Positions 36,418-49,297 of a DNA stretch of 64,000 nucleotides are shown one piece after another. Within the stretch, counting starts at the first letter, position 1. Each line of letters begins with the position of its first letter. Origin of the DNA: Diphasiastrum complanatum (Eukaryota > Streptophyta > Lycopodiopsida > Lycopodiales > Lycopodiaceae); the NCBI GenBank assembly GCA_029204225.1, contig CM055097.1, forward strand, positions 56,454,699-56,518,698. Reading direction: 5' to 3'. Made by a program: the position numbers and the translations under genes. A model generated the notes under the pieces. The model made no database searches. It was not told the DNA's origin and saw only the letters and a list, made by a program, of their open reading frames with translations.

Positions 36418-38081
36418 CATGTGTACACCGACCATAACACTTTGAGATATTTCTGCAACCAACCGGACCTAAGAGGGCGGCAAGCCAGGTGGGCTGAGTT
36501 GATGCAGGAATTTCACATGGAAATTTGGTACAAGAAAGGTGCCGAAAATCGTGTGGCTGATGCATTATCTCGGATATTGTATCAGATGTCTTTTGTGGTC
36601 ATAGAAAATGACCTGATTGCTGAGATTAGACAGGCTCAATAAGAGGATCCTCATTGTCAAGGAATTGTGAGGGAGGCAAATCTTGCGCAAGTAGAATCTC
36701 AAGATGAGAGTTCTGGTCTCTTGACTCACACTTACCTTAAATATACCATAGAAGATGGTATGACCAGGAGAAATGGCAAACTTCTCATTCTAGCTTGTGA
36801 GGAGCTACGTAGAAAGATTGTCCATTTGTGTCATGATAGCCCTAGTGCAGGTCATCCTGGTGTGGATAAGACCTATGAGTTGATCTTACGTAACTTCTGA
36901 TGGCCTAAGCTTAAAAAAGATGTTTACCATTATGTGACACACTGTTTGAAGTGCCAAGTCACTAAAGCTGAAAGAATTAAACCTCGTGGAGTTTTACACC
37001 CACTACCTATGCCAGAAGGAAGATGGGAGAGTATCTCCATGGATTTTGTCACCAACTTGCCTCGCACGCAGTTGCAACATGATTCTATCTTGGTCGTAGT
37101 TGACAGACTCACGAAAATGGCTCATTTTATTCCAACGCGTAAAAAGATTGATGCGGCTGGAGTAGCTAATTTGTTTATCGAGCATGTGTTCAGACTTCAT
37201 AAATTAACGTCATCCATAGTGTCTGACAGGGATACTCGATTCACTGGAAACTTTTGGACTGTAGTTATGGCCAAACTTGAAGTCCAATTGAGAATGAGCA
37301 GTACGGAGCTTCCTGAAACGGATGGCCAAACTGAGAGAGTCAACCAGACCTTATGCTTAGGGCATTTGTTGGGGATAAGCAAACTCAGTGGGAGAAGTAC
37401 TTGCCACTGCTGGAGTTTGCTTACAATGACAAGAAAAATGTGAGTACTAAGATGAGTCCTTTCGAGCTTAACTATGAATTTAGGCTAGCTAGCCTTGTTA
37501 CGGTAGGAATTTCTCAGAGAATGCCTAGTGCAGCTAATTTTCTAACTCAGATGAATGAAATGCTTGAGTGAGCAAAGATTAATATTAGGCAAGCGATGGA
37601 CCGAGCAAAGTCATATGCTGATCAACACCGCACACCTAAAGAGTTTGTGGTAGGAGACATGGTGTTTTTCCAAGTACCCAAGGACTCTAAGACCCTTAAC
37701 ATGGGCAAATGTTACAAGTTGTCCCCGCGTTATTGTGGATCCTAGAAAATTGTTAAAAGAATCAGCGATGTTTCTTATAAGTTAGATTTTCCTAAAACTT
37801 GTAAAGTGCATCCTGTATTTCATGTTTCTAGATTGAAACGGGTTTTACATAACGGTGATAACTTGTTGTCTGATGGTTTGTTTGCATTCCAGGAGCAAGG
37901 AGAAGTAACCCATGGGCCAGCGAGGGTATTGGATAGGCGGGAGAGGCGTTTACGCAACCGTTTGATCCGTGAGTACTTGGTCGCTTGGTATGGCAGGCCT
38001 CTTTCTGATGCTACCTGGGAGACCGTGCACAGTCTGTGTGCACAGTACCCTAGCTTTGCCATCGCGGACGATGTTACCTGA
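36418..38081 (+). pseudogene. pol of the gypsy element: RNase H, integrase and chromodomain-like end
   Basis: Begins VYTDHNTLRYFCNQPDLRGR and ends KKGAENRVADALSR, the C-terminal half of gypsy RNase H. After a stop the integrase follows: zinc-binding HHCC part (CHDSPSAGHPGVDK to THCLKCQ), then the catalytic core with the first Asp in SISMDFVTNLP, the second in IVSDRDTRF and the Glu in GQTERVNQTL (DDE triad present). A frameshift near 37,355 and stops near 36,900, 37,570 and 37,745 break it. The C-terminus has KVHPVFHVSRLK and EYLVAWYGRPLSDATWE, a chromodomain-like module that in relatives directs insertion to particular chromatin. Confidence 0.88.
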
Positions 38082-38093
38082 GGGGGGAAGGGA
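38081..38093 (+). other. Polypurine tract
   Basis: AGGGGGGAAGGGA immediately before the 3' LTR; primes plus-strand synthesis in this family. Confidence 0.85.
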
Positions 38094-38681
38094 TGTTACA
38101 GCTTTTACTCCATGTCCTGGTTGTTTACTGTTTTTACTTATATGTATACAGAAATGGCTAAGTCACCGGCCTGTGGTGACCTTTGTAACAGAAATGTAAA
38201 TTAAGTTGTTAATGATGTTTCTGAGCCTCAAAGTTGCATGTTGTTTGGGTATAGGTACTGGTCATTAATTTGGAGTGGCTGGACTGACCTCCAAAAAAGT
38301 AGGAGAGCTGACTAGTCAACATGACACATGTCATATGCTCACTGGGACACTTGGTCCAGTGAATGAGTGACACATGTTAGGGTTGACCGATCAAACATGA
38401 CACGTGTCACATGCCCACTGGGACATTTGGTCCAATGGATTGACACATGTCAGCCTACTCACTTGCCTATGTGTCAGGGTATTGCCAAGTGGCAAGTGTC
38501 GACTGTGCATGGAGTTGGCCATGTGTTGAGATTTAGGAAGGGTCAGGGTTAAGGGGTGCTTGAGGATTTTGGATAAGTGAGCCTAGAGAGAGGCATTCCT
38601 TATCATAATCTATGCAGCAAAGGCTTGTATGTGCACGAAATTAGCAAGGTTTGAAGAGAAGATCAGAGAGGGAGTCTGACA
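38094..38681 (+). repeat. 3' LTR of the gypsy element
   Basis: 588 bp, starts TGTTACAGC and ends TCTGACA. It matches the 5' LTR but lacks about 52 bp after GCAGCAAAGG and carries a smaller deletion (GATGAG) near 38,437. It keeps the TGACACGTGTCA palindrome (38,398-38,409). Confidence 0.92.
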
Positions 38682-38686
38682 TACAG

Positions 38687-39993
<1,307 letters not shown>

Positions 39994-40059
39994 ACCCACC
40001 ACCGTACCCACAGTTAGCAAGGTATCTCAAGGGGCAGTTAGCACCCCTGAGATGGAGTG

Positions 40060-43000
40060 CTAACTACGCACCAAAAGAAATTTAGCATTATCTGGTAAAG
40101 TAAACTTGAGTCCAGAGTAAAACAAATTGTGTAGGAATAGATTATTTCTAATCTCATACAATCTTCCTTTCATGAAGCCGTTTTGTTGAAAAGCAAGAAT
40201 GATGTTATTGACCTCATCAACAAAAGTATCTTGCTCACTACAATAGTACATAGCAGCAATGATTTGAGCAACAATGACTTTATACGAGTTTAGAATCGGT
40301 CTATTGGCAGTTAAATCTATATACTGAAAAAAAGGAAAAGGAAGTTCCCTTCGCTTGTCAAATTTTTTCATATAAAACTTGCCTGATAATGAATCAAAGG
40401 TAGTAGTAATGTTCAAAAAATTGACTGTATTTTTAGTAGTATCGTCATTTTTTATAGTGAGGTACTCCAAAGGATAGATCCAAATGGCATTACTATTGAT
40501 ACGGGGTTGCTCTTTGTCTAGAAATAAAGGAGCACCTGTGTTGTTTATAAAACAAATATCATCAATATTGCGAAAGGTATGCTTGAAGGCACGTAGGTAT
40601 TCTATCTTACCAAGTTTGGCAAGTCTTTTCATGAAATGTAATTCATAGAATGATAGGTACCAATTACACCAAGTAGGGGAACATGCAAAACCCATGGGAA
40701 TACCAAAACTTGTTTCCATGTCCTGTTTCCTAATCTCACAATGCAATTGTCAATCAGTAAGTCATTCCACAGGCAAAGAAGTTCTCTGTCAATATCAGTT
40801 TGATTACTTACCCACTTCCAATCAAATTACCTAAGGCTTGGTTTCCATTTCTAGGCAAGCTTCTTGTTTTTTCAAGACTTGAATGCATACCCGATCATTC
40901 TCCGTATTACTATTTTCAGCCCATCAGGACCATTAAGAGGGATATTTTCATAGCATTTTGCGATGTCAATAGACCACATCGAAGTGATTTTGTTTGGCAC
41001 ATTAAAGTAGAATTCAGTGGATGAATCGCACTGCCAAAATAGGTTGCTATCCACGTTTAGGATATTCTATTATGAGATTGTCTTTAAGGCCTGCCCTCTC
41101 CATGAGGAGAGGAGTCAATATACCAAGAGCTCCAGAAATAAACGTAGCCACCTTAGAAAAATAGCAGTCATGTGCGTTTGTAATCCATCTGAACGCATTT
41201 TTATGTGCTTTGAAAGTATAAAGTAAAAAAAAAAAGTAATTCTTCTTTCCATATTAGAAAATCAGGGTTTTTACTAGCAAATGTATCCTTGATCTTAACC
41301 ATAACCATGTCTAGGGTATTGTTATTCTCTTTTGGAAAAGGGGCAAAATCTGGACTAGACAATCTAATTAATGCCAAGTCTCTTGCAAAGTAAATGCAGA
41401 AGAAACATGGGTTGTGTTGGGCCTTATCCACACCATTCACATACAGATTGGTAGCAATCCAGTTACGCTCATCAATGGCATTTTTAAGTTTGCTATTCGT
41501 TATACTTTTTTCGTGCAGCCACCTAGTATTTTTCAAAAAGTTTGTCACAACATCCTTGCAAATAAGGGCATGTACCATAACAGTCTCGTGATCAATATTT
41601 TGATAAGCAGGTAAAATTTTTGCCAATCCAAACCATCCAAGGTAAAGTTTTAAAGCAACCTCATTGATATTAGACTGACGTAAAGGAATATGATTAAGTC
41701 CTTTGTTCTAGTCATTTTTAGAAATTTGTTACTAATAATTCCAGTGTCCATCGAGACAACATGTCCAAAAATTCCGGAAATGAACTCTTTAAAACATTTA
41801 CTATTAGCGCAAGTACAAGGTGAGATGTTGTCAACATCAAAATCACAAAAGACTTGAAAGGATTTATACCATCCATGCTTCAAATGTGGAAAGAAGGTCC
41901 AACCAAACACAATATGCTCAAAAATCTCATAAATATGACCAAAAATCTGAAGTAAGGTTTCAGCATATAGTCGTTTAACATTTATTCTCTCAAAGCATCT
42001 GTTATAATAACGTAAATGCAAAAAAAAACTTCCCTTTGACTCTTCTAACCACTAATCGTCGTCTGCCAGTAGTAATGACCTCCAATATCCTTGTTTCTTC
42101 TATGTCCTCCTGCACATGGACCAATCACGGTAAAAATTCAGCTTTCTGATAGGAAGATTCCCCTTACCACCACTGCTTTGCCCTTCTTTGCCTTTCTTCG
42201 GAAAGTACTCTCTCGTATTATTATTACCACTGCATGATATGACCGAACTTGGATTGTTCAGATTGAAGGATCCAGTCTTCTTGCTTGTATTCTGGAAGTA
42301 TTTGCCTTGCAAGGTGGAGAAGCTGGGTTTTTTCAAAAGGCATTCAATTTCTCGAACGTTTTCAGCACCGCCAAGGTGTGCGACTAGCTTAGGAGTGGGA
42401 TTCATGGAAAGTTCAATGGCAACATCAATCATGTGTTGTCGGATGTAAAAAAAGACAAGGTGAGATTTGACAACATCTCTAGTAGGTTTATGCAACCAAA
42501 GGAAGAAGGCATTAAGCTGATTTTGTAGAGACGCACCAAGGAAAAATTTGGAAAGATTATTCATTATGTACCAGATAGAGTGATCAAACCAAATAATAGA
42601 AGAAGTGTTCTTGCATTTGTCATCACATCTGCACTTAAAGAAAGTTCTTTTCCAGTTCCAAATTCTAGCTTGATGCAAGTTCATTCTATTGAAGCTAGTG
42701 TGAAAGTGGCATCTAGTTCTAGCCCAGGTCTACTCAGAAGGACATCTTGAAGGTTCAAATCTACTCATTTTGATGACAGTATCAAAAGCAATAAGAGAAT
42801 CAAATGAAGGACTCTTATGTAAAGCAGCAAGCTTGCAGGCTTGGACTTTTACATCAGTGAGATGAAAGAGAGCGATCCAAAGCTCAATAGAGATGGGTGC
42901 AAGGAAGTTGACAGACGAAAGGCTCCAAAGTCTATAAGCAATTTTTGCAAATTTAAACTCAATGATATGACTAGGTACCAACAGTATTTGGCAACTATTG

Positions 43001-43510
43001 GCTTGACAAAATTCAAAGGCTGATTGATTTCCCACTTCACAGATTTCTTGTGAGAAAAACTCTAATTGGGAAGCATTGTCTTCATCAAGGTCTTCGGTAA
43101 AGATCAAAGGGTGAGATGAAGTAGGAGCAGTGGTAAGGACAAGAGTATCAGCAGAAAAAATCACCATTTTTTTTCCAAGTAGGTAAATACTTTCCGAATA
43201 TGTAGATTGCAGAATTTTTCTTCAACAACAATTTGTTCAGCATAGTTTGAAGGTCCATATAAATTTTTTCAACCATGCTTAGGGTTTTCTTCTTTTTAAT
43301 AAAGACTGTATCAAGTCAACAAGGCAAAAGATTTTATCATCCGGGCCAACAACATTACAAGTAGTCATATCATAAGCAGTAATCAGTTGTGAACATCAAT
43401 AACTTTCTTCATGCAACATATAATAGTTTGAACAAAGGGACTAGGAGGAGGAAGGGACTCCCCATAGCCAAGAGCAACTGCATCATGAAACCATCATGTG
43501 TACTAAACCA
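40060..43510 (-). pseudogene. PLE-like reverse transcriptase polyprotein (copy A, broken)
   Basis: Read right to left. N-terminal region: WFHDAVALGYGESLPPP, VGPDDKIFCLVDL, EDLDEDNASQLEFFSQEIC (43,510-42,730). Middle: KCRCDDKC, FLGASLQNQLNAFFLW, KPTRDVVKSHLVFF (42,684-42,100). Cys-rich part: CTCANSKCFKEF followed by GHVVSMDTGIISNKFL (42,021-41,650). RT fingers with NPCFFCIYFARDLALIRL (41,626-41,201); motif A in SIDIAKCYENIPL (41,054-40,872); then GIPMGFACSPTWCNWYL, FRNIDDICF with the catalytic ID-D, VNFLNI, YMKKFDKR and a thumb region to the stop at 40,060. The 'GxxMGxxxSP...YxDD...FLD' order matches Penelope-like elements. No GIY-YIG endonuclease was found. Frameshifts separate at least six pieces. 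RT is sure; the PLE assignment is moderately sure. Confidence 0.65.
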
Positions 43511-43519
43511 TAAAACAGA

Positions 43520-44540
43520 CCTTGTTAGCCATAAAATACAAGTAAAGGTAAAGGTTTGGTACTACCTCGGCCAAAGGGTAGTCGGGGTGGCATCAAAGAT
43601 GCTAGAGAGAGAGTAACAAGATTTCACATAGTCCCTTTTGACAAGTCAAGACAACCCTTTGAACCCTTCAATTTATAGCATAACAGGTAAAAACAATGAT
43701 GTATAAAGTTTAACAGTACAGAGTACCATAAAGCGAAGCAAGTTTTAAGACACTCAGTTGTTACCTGCCACCATCCCACACAACAAAACCACACAAGTTA
43801 GTCGCATGAGGAAGACATGTGTTATAGCTGAGCATCAGTTGTCATCCATGTCCGAAACAAGATTCACTACTTTATCAGCTTAATTGCAATTAAAAAGGCA
43901 TGTTCGATCTCCCCACTCATGCAAATCATAACTTAGCAATACATTTTGCCCTTTAACGAAGCCGTATCAGGGTAGAAGCCATACTGATTAGTAAAAGAGC
44001 AAAAAGAATGTATTGGGTTCACATATACCTTCTACATGTAAGCAGTTATCTTTCGTTACGTAGACGAACAGAGACTTGACAATGGCCACATTGCTGGGTA
44101 CTAGAGCGACTCCGTGCTATACTAGCCCCATGGATTTCCCATAACACACTGAACATCTTGGACAATTCCATGCCATTCAAGTATACCATAGTCGAGCTCC
44201 GTATGAGTACGTGACATTACTTATAAGAACCGGTCTTTGAATGCATGAATTTTTTTTTTTTTTTTGTGATAACTCAAACCCATGTCAACTTACATGCATG
44301 CAAGATCAGCACATTCTAGATTTACTACTTAAAAACCATTATAAGCAATGCTTGTAGTTTTATCATGAATGCATGGGTTTGACCGTAGTAACGAGTTAGG
44401 CTACCCACCGTGTCGGTGATATTTCATACGACATCATACTTGAATGAGGGTGAAGTCATTTCTTGCGAACTATTCATCCGCTGCTTAAACGAATCACCTA
44501 TGTGCTAAAAGCATTCAAACCAAAAGCGTTGGGTTAATAT
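43520..44540 (-). repeat. Leader repeat of the PLE-like family, copy 4
   Basis: Lies directly 5' of ORF copy A on the minus strand, matching the placement of copy 2 before ORF copy C. Nearly the same as copy 3 over about 900 bp. Its GA block is only 13 bp (43,604-43,616), and the sequence to its left (GGTACTACC...GGTAGTCGGGG) is shared with copies 1 and 2. Confidence 0.8.
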
Positions 44541-44544
44541 GCTC

Positions 44545-44949
44545 TACAGCTCAAGATTCACAATTTCTTCTATTAAAAGCCTAGTTGTCAGAACAACCAA
44601 CTTCCTTGGTAATTTATCAAGGCTTTTTCTTCTAGCTCTAAGTTTGCCCTACACCTAGATACCTACTAGAACTATTGATATGTGATTTGGTGTGTATTTG
44701 CTTCGAACAGACCGACTTTGCTAAAAAAACCACAAAACTATGAAAGTATTATACTTCCACCTCCCTACACCAATTCTTACCATATAAATTGCTTATGACT
44801 TGCACTTGCAGCTCTTATACAAATACCAAGACCCCAAAGCTATTACAAGCCTTTTTGGGCACTAGTTTGATAGCTTCACATCAGCCTTCTTGGCTCTTAA
44901 AATTTCTCCAAATTTTGGCTATGTAGCAACCAACATGCACAACACCAAG
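44545..44949. other. Intergenic or internal retroelement DNA, nothing recognised
   Basis: Its right edge is a primer-site-like sequence, so it may be internal sequence of a minus-strand LTR element. No coding similarity seen. Confidence 0.4.
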
Positions 44950-45340
44950 CCTCTGATACCAATGACAGGATCAAACATAAGTGCAGTTATGCTACCAATC
45001 TCTACAGGCTATCAAATCCACAAGCATACAAGAAAAAGCACAATGTTCCCAAGCAAACTGAAAGTATATATTCTCTCACTTTTGTAACAACCATATACAT
45101 AGAGTTTATTTCTTCTTGGGGCAGTTCTTCATGGCAAGATTGTTGTCGATCGGTCCAAGTCCCGACACTTGTGCTCTTACATGGACACGTGCATAACCAT
45201 ATTGAAATTATGACAATGACATCTGTACACTATCAGAAAAAGAAAGTACTCTACTGACAAATTTCTATCGTCATAGTAAATTTGAGCTTTTAATTCTAAC
45301 ACCTTGGACCAAGGGAAATAGCCTAAAGTGGAAGGGCCAA
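44950..45340 (-). repeat. LTR fragment with adjacent tRNA-Met primer site
   Basis: CCTCTGATACCA (44,950-44,961) is the reverse complement of a Met primer site with one mismatch. From TGACAGGATCAAACAT (44,963) onward the sequence matches 61,455-61,565 for about 105 bp, including 'CACAATGTTCCCAAG'. Both copies begin at the same base, which marks an LTR terminus. Confidence 0.55.
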
Positions 45341-45343
45341 GGT

Positions 45344-46130
45344 GTTGGATTATTCTACTATCAGGAGTAATTCATCCGAATAATCGATCTTTAATCTACA
45401 TCCATTTTATCATCCAGTCCTGCAGTTTTATTTGTGTCCCTACACAATCTATAGAAATACTCGGGAATCATTCCACATGTGGCTCCGACATATCGGACAA
45501 CCTTTGACATATCGGATGACTCCGACGAAAGTCGAAGGAGTCAAACATGTTGAAGGATAACAATTATTGTTCCGCTCGATGTGAAGCTAAAGACTTGCCC
45601 TAACCACTTTGCAAGTAAAATTTCGGAAAGTTTTAACATGATGGATGTCAACGCATTACGACTATCTACCAATTTCGATTGCAACCTGATTAGTTGTCCT
45701 ACTAGATACGCTTAAACTGCTTTAGTATAAATAGTTGATCAACAAAGACTTCTTTAAGTCTCTAGAAAATTTATTTTCAGAGCTCTATTAGTATTGCTAT
45801 TCGTGGTTGCTACTTATCAGCAAAAGTGCATCAGACAAAGTTTTCAGTTACTCAAAGATAGCTTAGAGTACGCGGTTTTGCCTGTTATTGTTTTGTGCTC
45901 TCTTCATCTGATTTGTACATGCTACTTACTGAATCAATATATTTTCTTATTGTGTTCAGTATCATGTTAGAATGTATGCTTCTCTGTAGTTATTTGTAAC
46001 CGATAAGTCTCTAATTATTTTCGTCTGATCTGTTGAATGCTTCAATGTTCCAATATTCAATACATAATTATTTGGCTACGAAATCACTTTAGTGCTAATG
46101 ATTTTAAAGTTAGTTGTTAAAAGATTGAAC
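45344..46130 (+). repeat. Probable LTR, related to the solo LTR at 828
   Basis: Begins TGTTGGATTATTCTACTAT, like the start of the LTR at 828, and shares 'CATCCAGTCCTGCAG'-like and 'GGGAATCA' blocks. A TATA-like TAGTATAAATAG lies at about 45,722. The right end was not located with confidence; there is no PBS after it. Confidence 0.4.
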
Positions 46131-46812
46131 GTGACTTTTGTAATTATAGCATTGTTCAATTATTGATAGCTACACTCCAAACCGGGATGTTACTCCAAGT
46201 GCATCACTCTTCAAATCCCATGTAAAGTTTGTCTCCGACTCCCATCCAAGATCGCATCTTAGCTGGGCTCTGATACCAAAGTAAAGACCCAAAAGGATTG
46301 CCCCCAAGATGAGGATAGGAGAACACAATAGAAGAGAGTATGGAGCCAAACCGCCCAACCAATCCTAGATCAAAACTGGATCTAGCCCCCAAGCCATGGC
46401 ATGTGAAGGAAGAGAAAAAGAGAGAGCCTTAGTAACCAAAACCCAATATGTCGACAGGAGAATCTCTATCTCATTATATAGAGAGTAGAGTTCTGTGCAT
46501 GAAACCATGCAACCCCCATGAAGATCAACTATAAATAGGTCTCATCTCTTCATGCAGTCCTCCTGCCTATATTCGTCACACAGGCATGCAATACTCCATA
46601 TGTCTCAATTATAGTGTCTGGGTCCTCTCAAGGTTAATTAGTCACAAACTGGCCTTGACATGGAAATAAATCATGGCGTGACCAATAATCTCGAACACTG
46701 GAGGGCCGGTCTACCATATTAGGACTATTCCAGGTCCTTAACCGAATATGGCCATAAAATCTGATAACTTTTAGGCTATGTCAGACTATGACAGGTGGAG
46801 CTCTAATACCAC
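46131..46812. other. LTR-element debris with two minus-strand primer-site sequences
   Basis: GCTCTGATACCA (46,267-46,278) is an exact reverse complement of the Met primer site; GCTCTAATACCA (46,800-46,811) has one mismatch. No ORF with a recognisable domain. Confidence 0.5.
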
Positions 46813-47491
46813 TGATGCGAAAAATGCGCATAACGCTTGCAAATATCAATCAGGCTCTCAAACGAAACGAAACAAAACGAGCCCTGATATTGACATTGCT
46901 GCAGCGAAATCAAATTAATCATGAACGAAAAACAATTCAGATGGATTTCAGATATGATTGCTGGTCACGATCGGCTATATCATTCCTATAATCCTCCAAA
47001 ATGTAAACAAACACTGTTGATCTACATTTTTTATTTTTTAAATTAACACAACATTCAACAATATTGTACCAATGTGCAGAATTGATAAATGAGTGAAAGA
47101 GATACACAAGCGATGGCGGACAGTAATTCACTCAAGATCAGACAAAGATAAGAGTGATATGTGTGTAATAGCTACAGTATCATCTATTGATCCTCTTGGT
47201 TTTCGTGCGTTGTATGACAGACCCACACAACGCGTTGGCGTGAGAGAAGCGGCACCTCTCCCACGAGTAATGTCTCCTTACTAGCAGACTTCTTGGATCT
47301 CTGTGGATCCTGCTTACAAAACTTGTCTTGCTCGCAGGCGGACTTCTATTTTGTAGTATGTATTATGTGTATATCTATCCTGTTGTATGTATCTTATACA
47401 TTTAGAGTAGCACACCAAATTAGATAGATAGACTAAACAATCTAAAATTAATCACGGATTACAAGAGAGGTGGGTTAGGCACGTCCTAACA
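46813..47491 (-). repeat. LTR flanked by PBS on one side and PPT-like sequence on the other
   Basis: On the minus strand the block begins TGTTAGGACGTGCC (47,491) and ends TTTTTCGCATCA (46,813), then one G and TGGTATTAGAGC, a Met primer site with one change. Just 5' of its start is the purine-rich GCGGAAGAG. PPT-LTR-PBS order is expected for an LTR shared by two tandem elements. Confidence 0.45.
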
Positions 47492-47599
47492 CTCTTCCGC
47501 TGACGTCATTGTATCAAATCAGGGATTTTTGTACTTCTTGGTACTTGCATGATCTTCCTGATCTTTTGGAGCGTGAAGGTCGAAAAGTGTCGTGAAGAT

Positions 47600-47885
47600 T
47601 TTTGTGTCGCTTCGAGTCGTTTGACTTTCATGTCGTCTGACTTTCTCCTACTGTATCACGAAAAACTTTCTTTCGCAAACTTTTCGCGTTCGTGTCTCTT
47701 CGTCAGGGGCTCAAGCGACACGAAAATTTTCATGACTGACTTTCTCCTACTGTATCACGAAAAATTTTCTTTCGCGAACTTTTCGCATTTGTGTCTCTTC
47801 GTCGGGGTGTTCACGAACATTTTCGCTTCATGTCTTTTCGTGATGTTCGCGAACATTTTCGCTTCATGTCTTTTCTTCAGACTGA
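47600..47885. repeat. Nested tandem repeats rich in TTCGCGAAC
   Basis: A 99-bp period repeat (units from 47,639 and 47,738, each with GACTTTCTCCTACTGTATCACG) is followed by two 35-bp units (47,810-47,844 and 47,845-47,879) with ACATTTTCGCTTCATGTC. GTTCGCGAAC is a palindrome repeated in several units. Confidence 0.8.
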
Positions 47886-48645
47886 GAGCTGAAAGCTAGC
47901 AAAGCTTTGGTAATAGAAACGTTTTGTTTCTTCATGTTGTGTTTCCGTAAAGTTGATCTAAAGAACTGTCTTTAAACTAGCTTATTTGTCTGTGCGAATA
48001 CCTTGTGTTTGACACCCAAGTAACGTGTCCCTTTGGTACAGTTTTCCACAGTCGCTGATAAAGAAGTATGTGTGCATGTGAAATGCTAGTCTCTACCTGA
48101 GGAATTGAGTTCTTGGTCTGCATTTGTGTCTATAATGAACATAAATGTTTCTAACATATTCACGAACCATTTGAGTTCTTTAACCGTGACTGGACTTTAG
48201 TTGTTGAGGACTTTTGTCTAGAACACAATAGTTCAAGAATAAGATTAACTATTTGTCTATTCGTTCACGTTTGCATCGAACATAATGCAAATCCTTGCTG
48301 ACAACTTAATCAGGCAGAGTGTAGTTCATTCGTGCTACTCTGATAACTTTTCACTTGCAGAACGCTTTTCATTCGGTTTTATAGAGGAAGATTGTTGTTT
48401 TGTATTTGTCATCATCAGAAACTCACAACAAAAGTAATATTGGTTACTTATTAAATGTCTATTGACAACTAGATTAACACACGACTCCATTTCATTCGCA
48501 ATAAGTGAGGATGTACCAATTAAACAGCTTTTAAGTGCTATCTCCTTGGGGAACGACATAAATACTACACAAATCTAGCAATTCTAGGTTGGTATATCAC
48601 GACAACAATTAACCAGGTCGCTTTTCAGCTGGATCTTTAGATCAC
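47886..48645. other. Probable decayed retroelement DNA, nothing recognised
   Basis: No coding or structural feature seen, although it leads into a gypsy integrase remnant. Confidence 0.4.
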
Positions 48646-48752
48646 AGTTGTGGTTCATCCTATTTTCCATGTAAGTCGTTTGAAAGAGCGACTTAGTCAA
48701 AAGCATTCCCTCATTCCGGAAGGTGATCTGGTTGAGTTAGAGAGGATCTGAT
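48646..48752 (+). pseudogene. Ty3/gypsy integrase C-terminal fragment
   Basis: Plus-strand reading gives VVHPIFHVSRLKERLSQKHS then LIPEGDLVELER. HPxFHVSxLK is the hallmark of the end of gypsy pol (compare HPVFHVSRLK at about 37,810). The rest of pol is not recognisable around it. Confidence 0.75.
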
Positions 48753-49207
48753 TACCTTTGTGCCTAACGTGCCAGAAAAGGAACCTCCTCTGAAACATTA
48801 CGAACAACTATAGTAACGACAAAAGATGATGTCTCTCTCATGATGATCCTACAGGCGATATGGTAGATGTTGATATGCAACCGTGACGACTGACATTAAG
48901 GGGCTAATACATTCTTGTAATTATGTCTTGTAATTAAGCTACTATCCATAAAAAGGTGACATCTCAAATGTACAAAGAGAACAAGTCCTACACAAGTCCA
49001 AACAGATCGCACATCGTGCAAACAGACATAGCCGTGTACACTTTCTTGTGTTCTAATAACAAACTATTTTTGAGAGATACCATTTCATGTCATTGCGCAT
49101 GTCTATTAATTACATCTGTTTCTTGCTTAGCAGATTGATGATTCAAAGATCTATCATAAACGTATGAATGTGAATGCTGAATGCTCTTGTTATTTTCACT
49201 TCCGCAC

Positions 49208-49211
<4 letters not shown>

Positions 49212-49294
<83 letters not shown>
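49212..49294. repeat. (CT)n microsatellite
   Basis: About 41 CT units, uninterrupted. Confidence 0.95.

Positions 49295-49297
<3 letters not shown>

Larger units (their letters stand above)
32615..38681 (+). mobile_element. Ty3/gypsy chromovirus-like LTR retrotransposon, defective
   Basis: 6,067 bp bounded by TGTTACA...TCTGACA and flanked by the 5-bp target duplication TACAG (32,610-32,614 and 38,682-38,686). Order of parts: 5' LTR, tRNA-Met primer site, gag, protease, RT start, foreign insert, RNase H, integrase, chromodomain-like C-terminus, polypurine tract, 3' LTR. The order RT-RNase H-integrase and the C-terminal EYLVAWYGRPLSDATWE place it with chromodomain-bearing gypsy elements. Stops, frameshifts and the missing RT core make it inactive by itself. 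It sits inside a repeat of the PLE-like array, so it is younger than that array. Confidence 0.93.

Noticed and set aside
46267-46278. tRNA gene
   Set aside because: Only the 12-base complement of the tRNA-Met 3' end is present; no cloverleaf is found, so it is a retroelement primer site.
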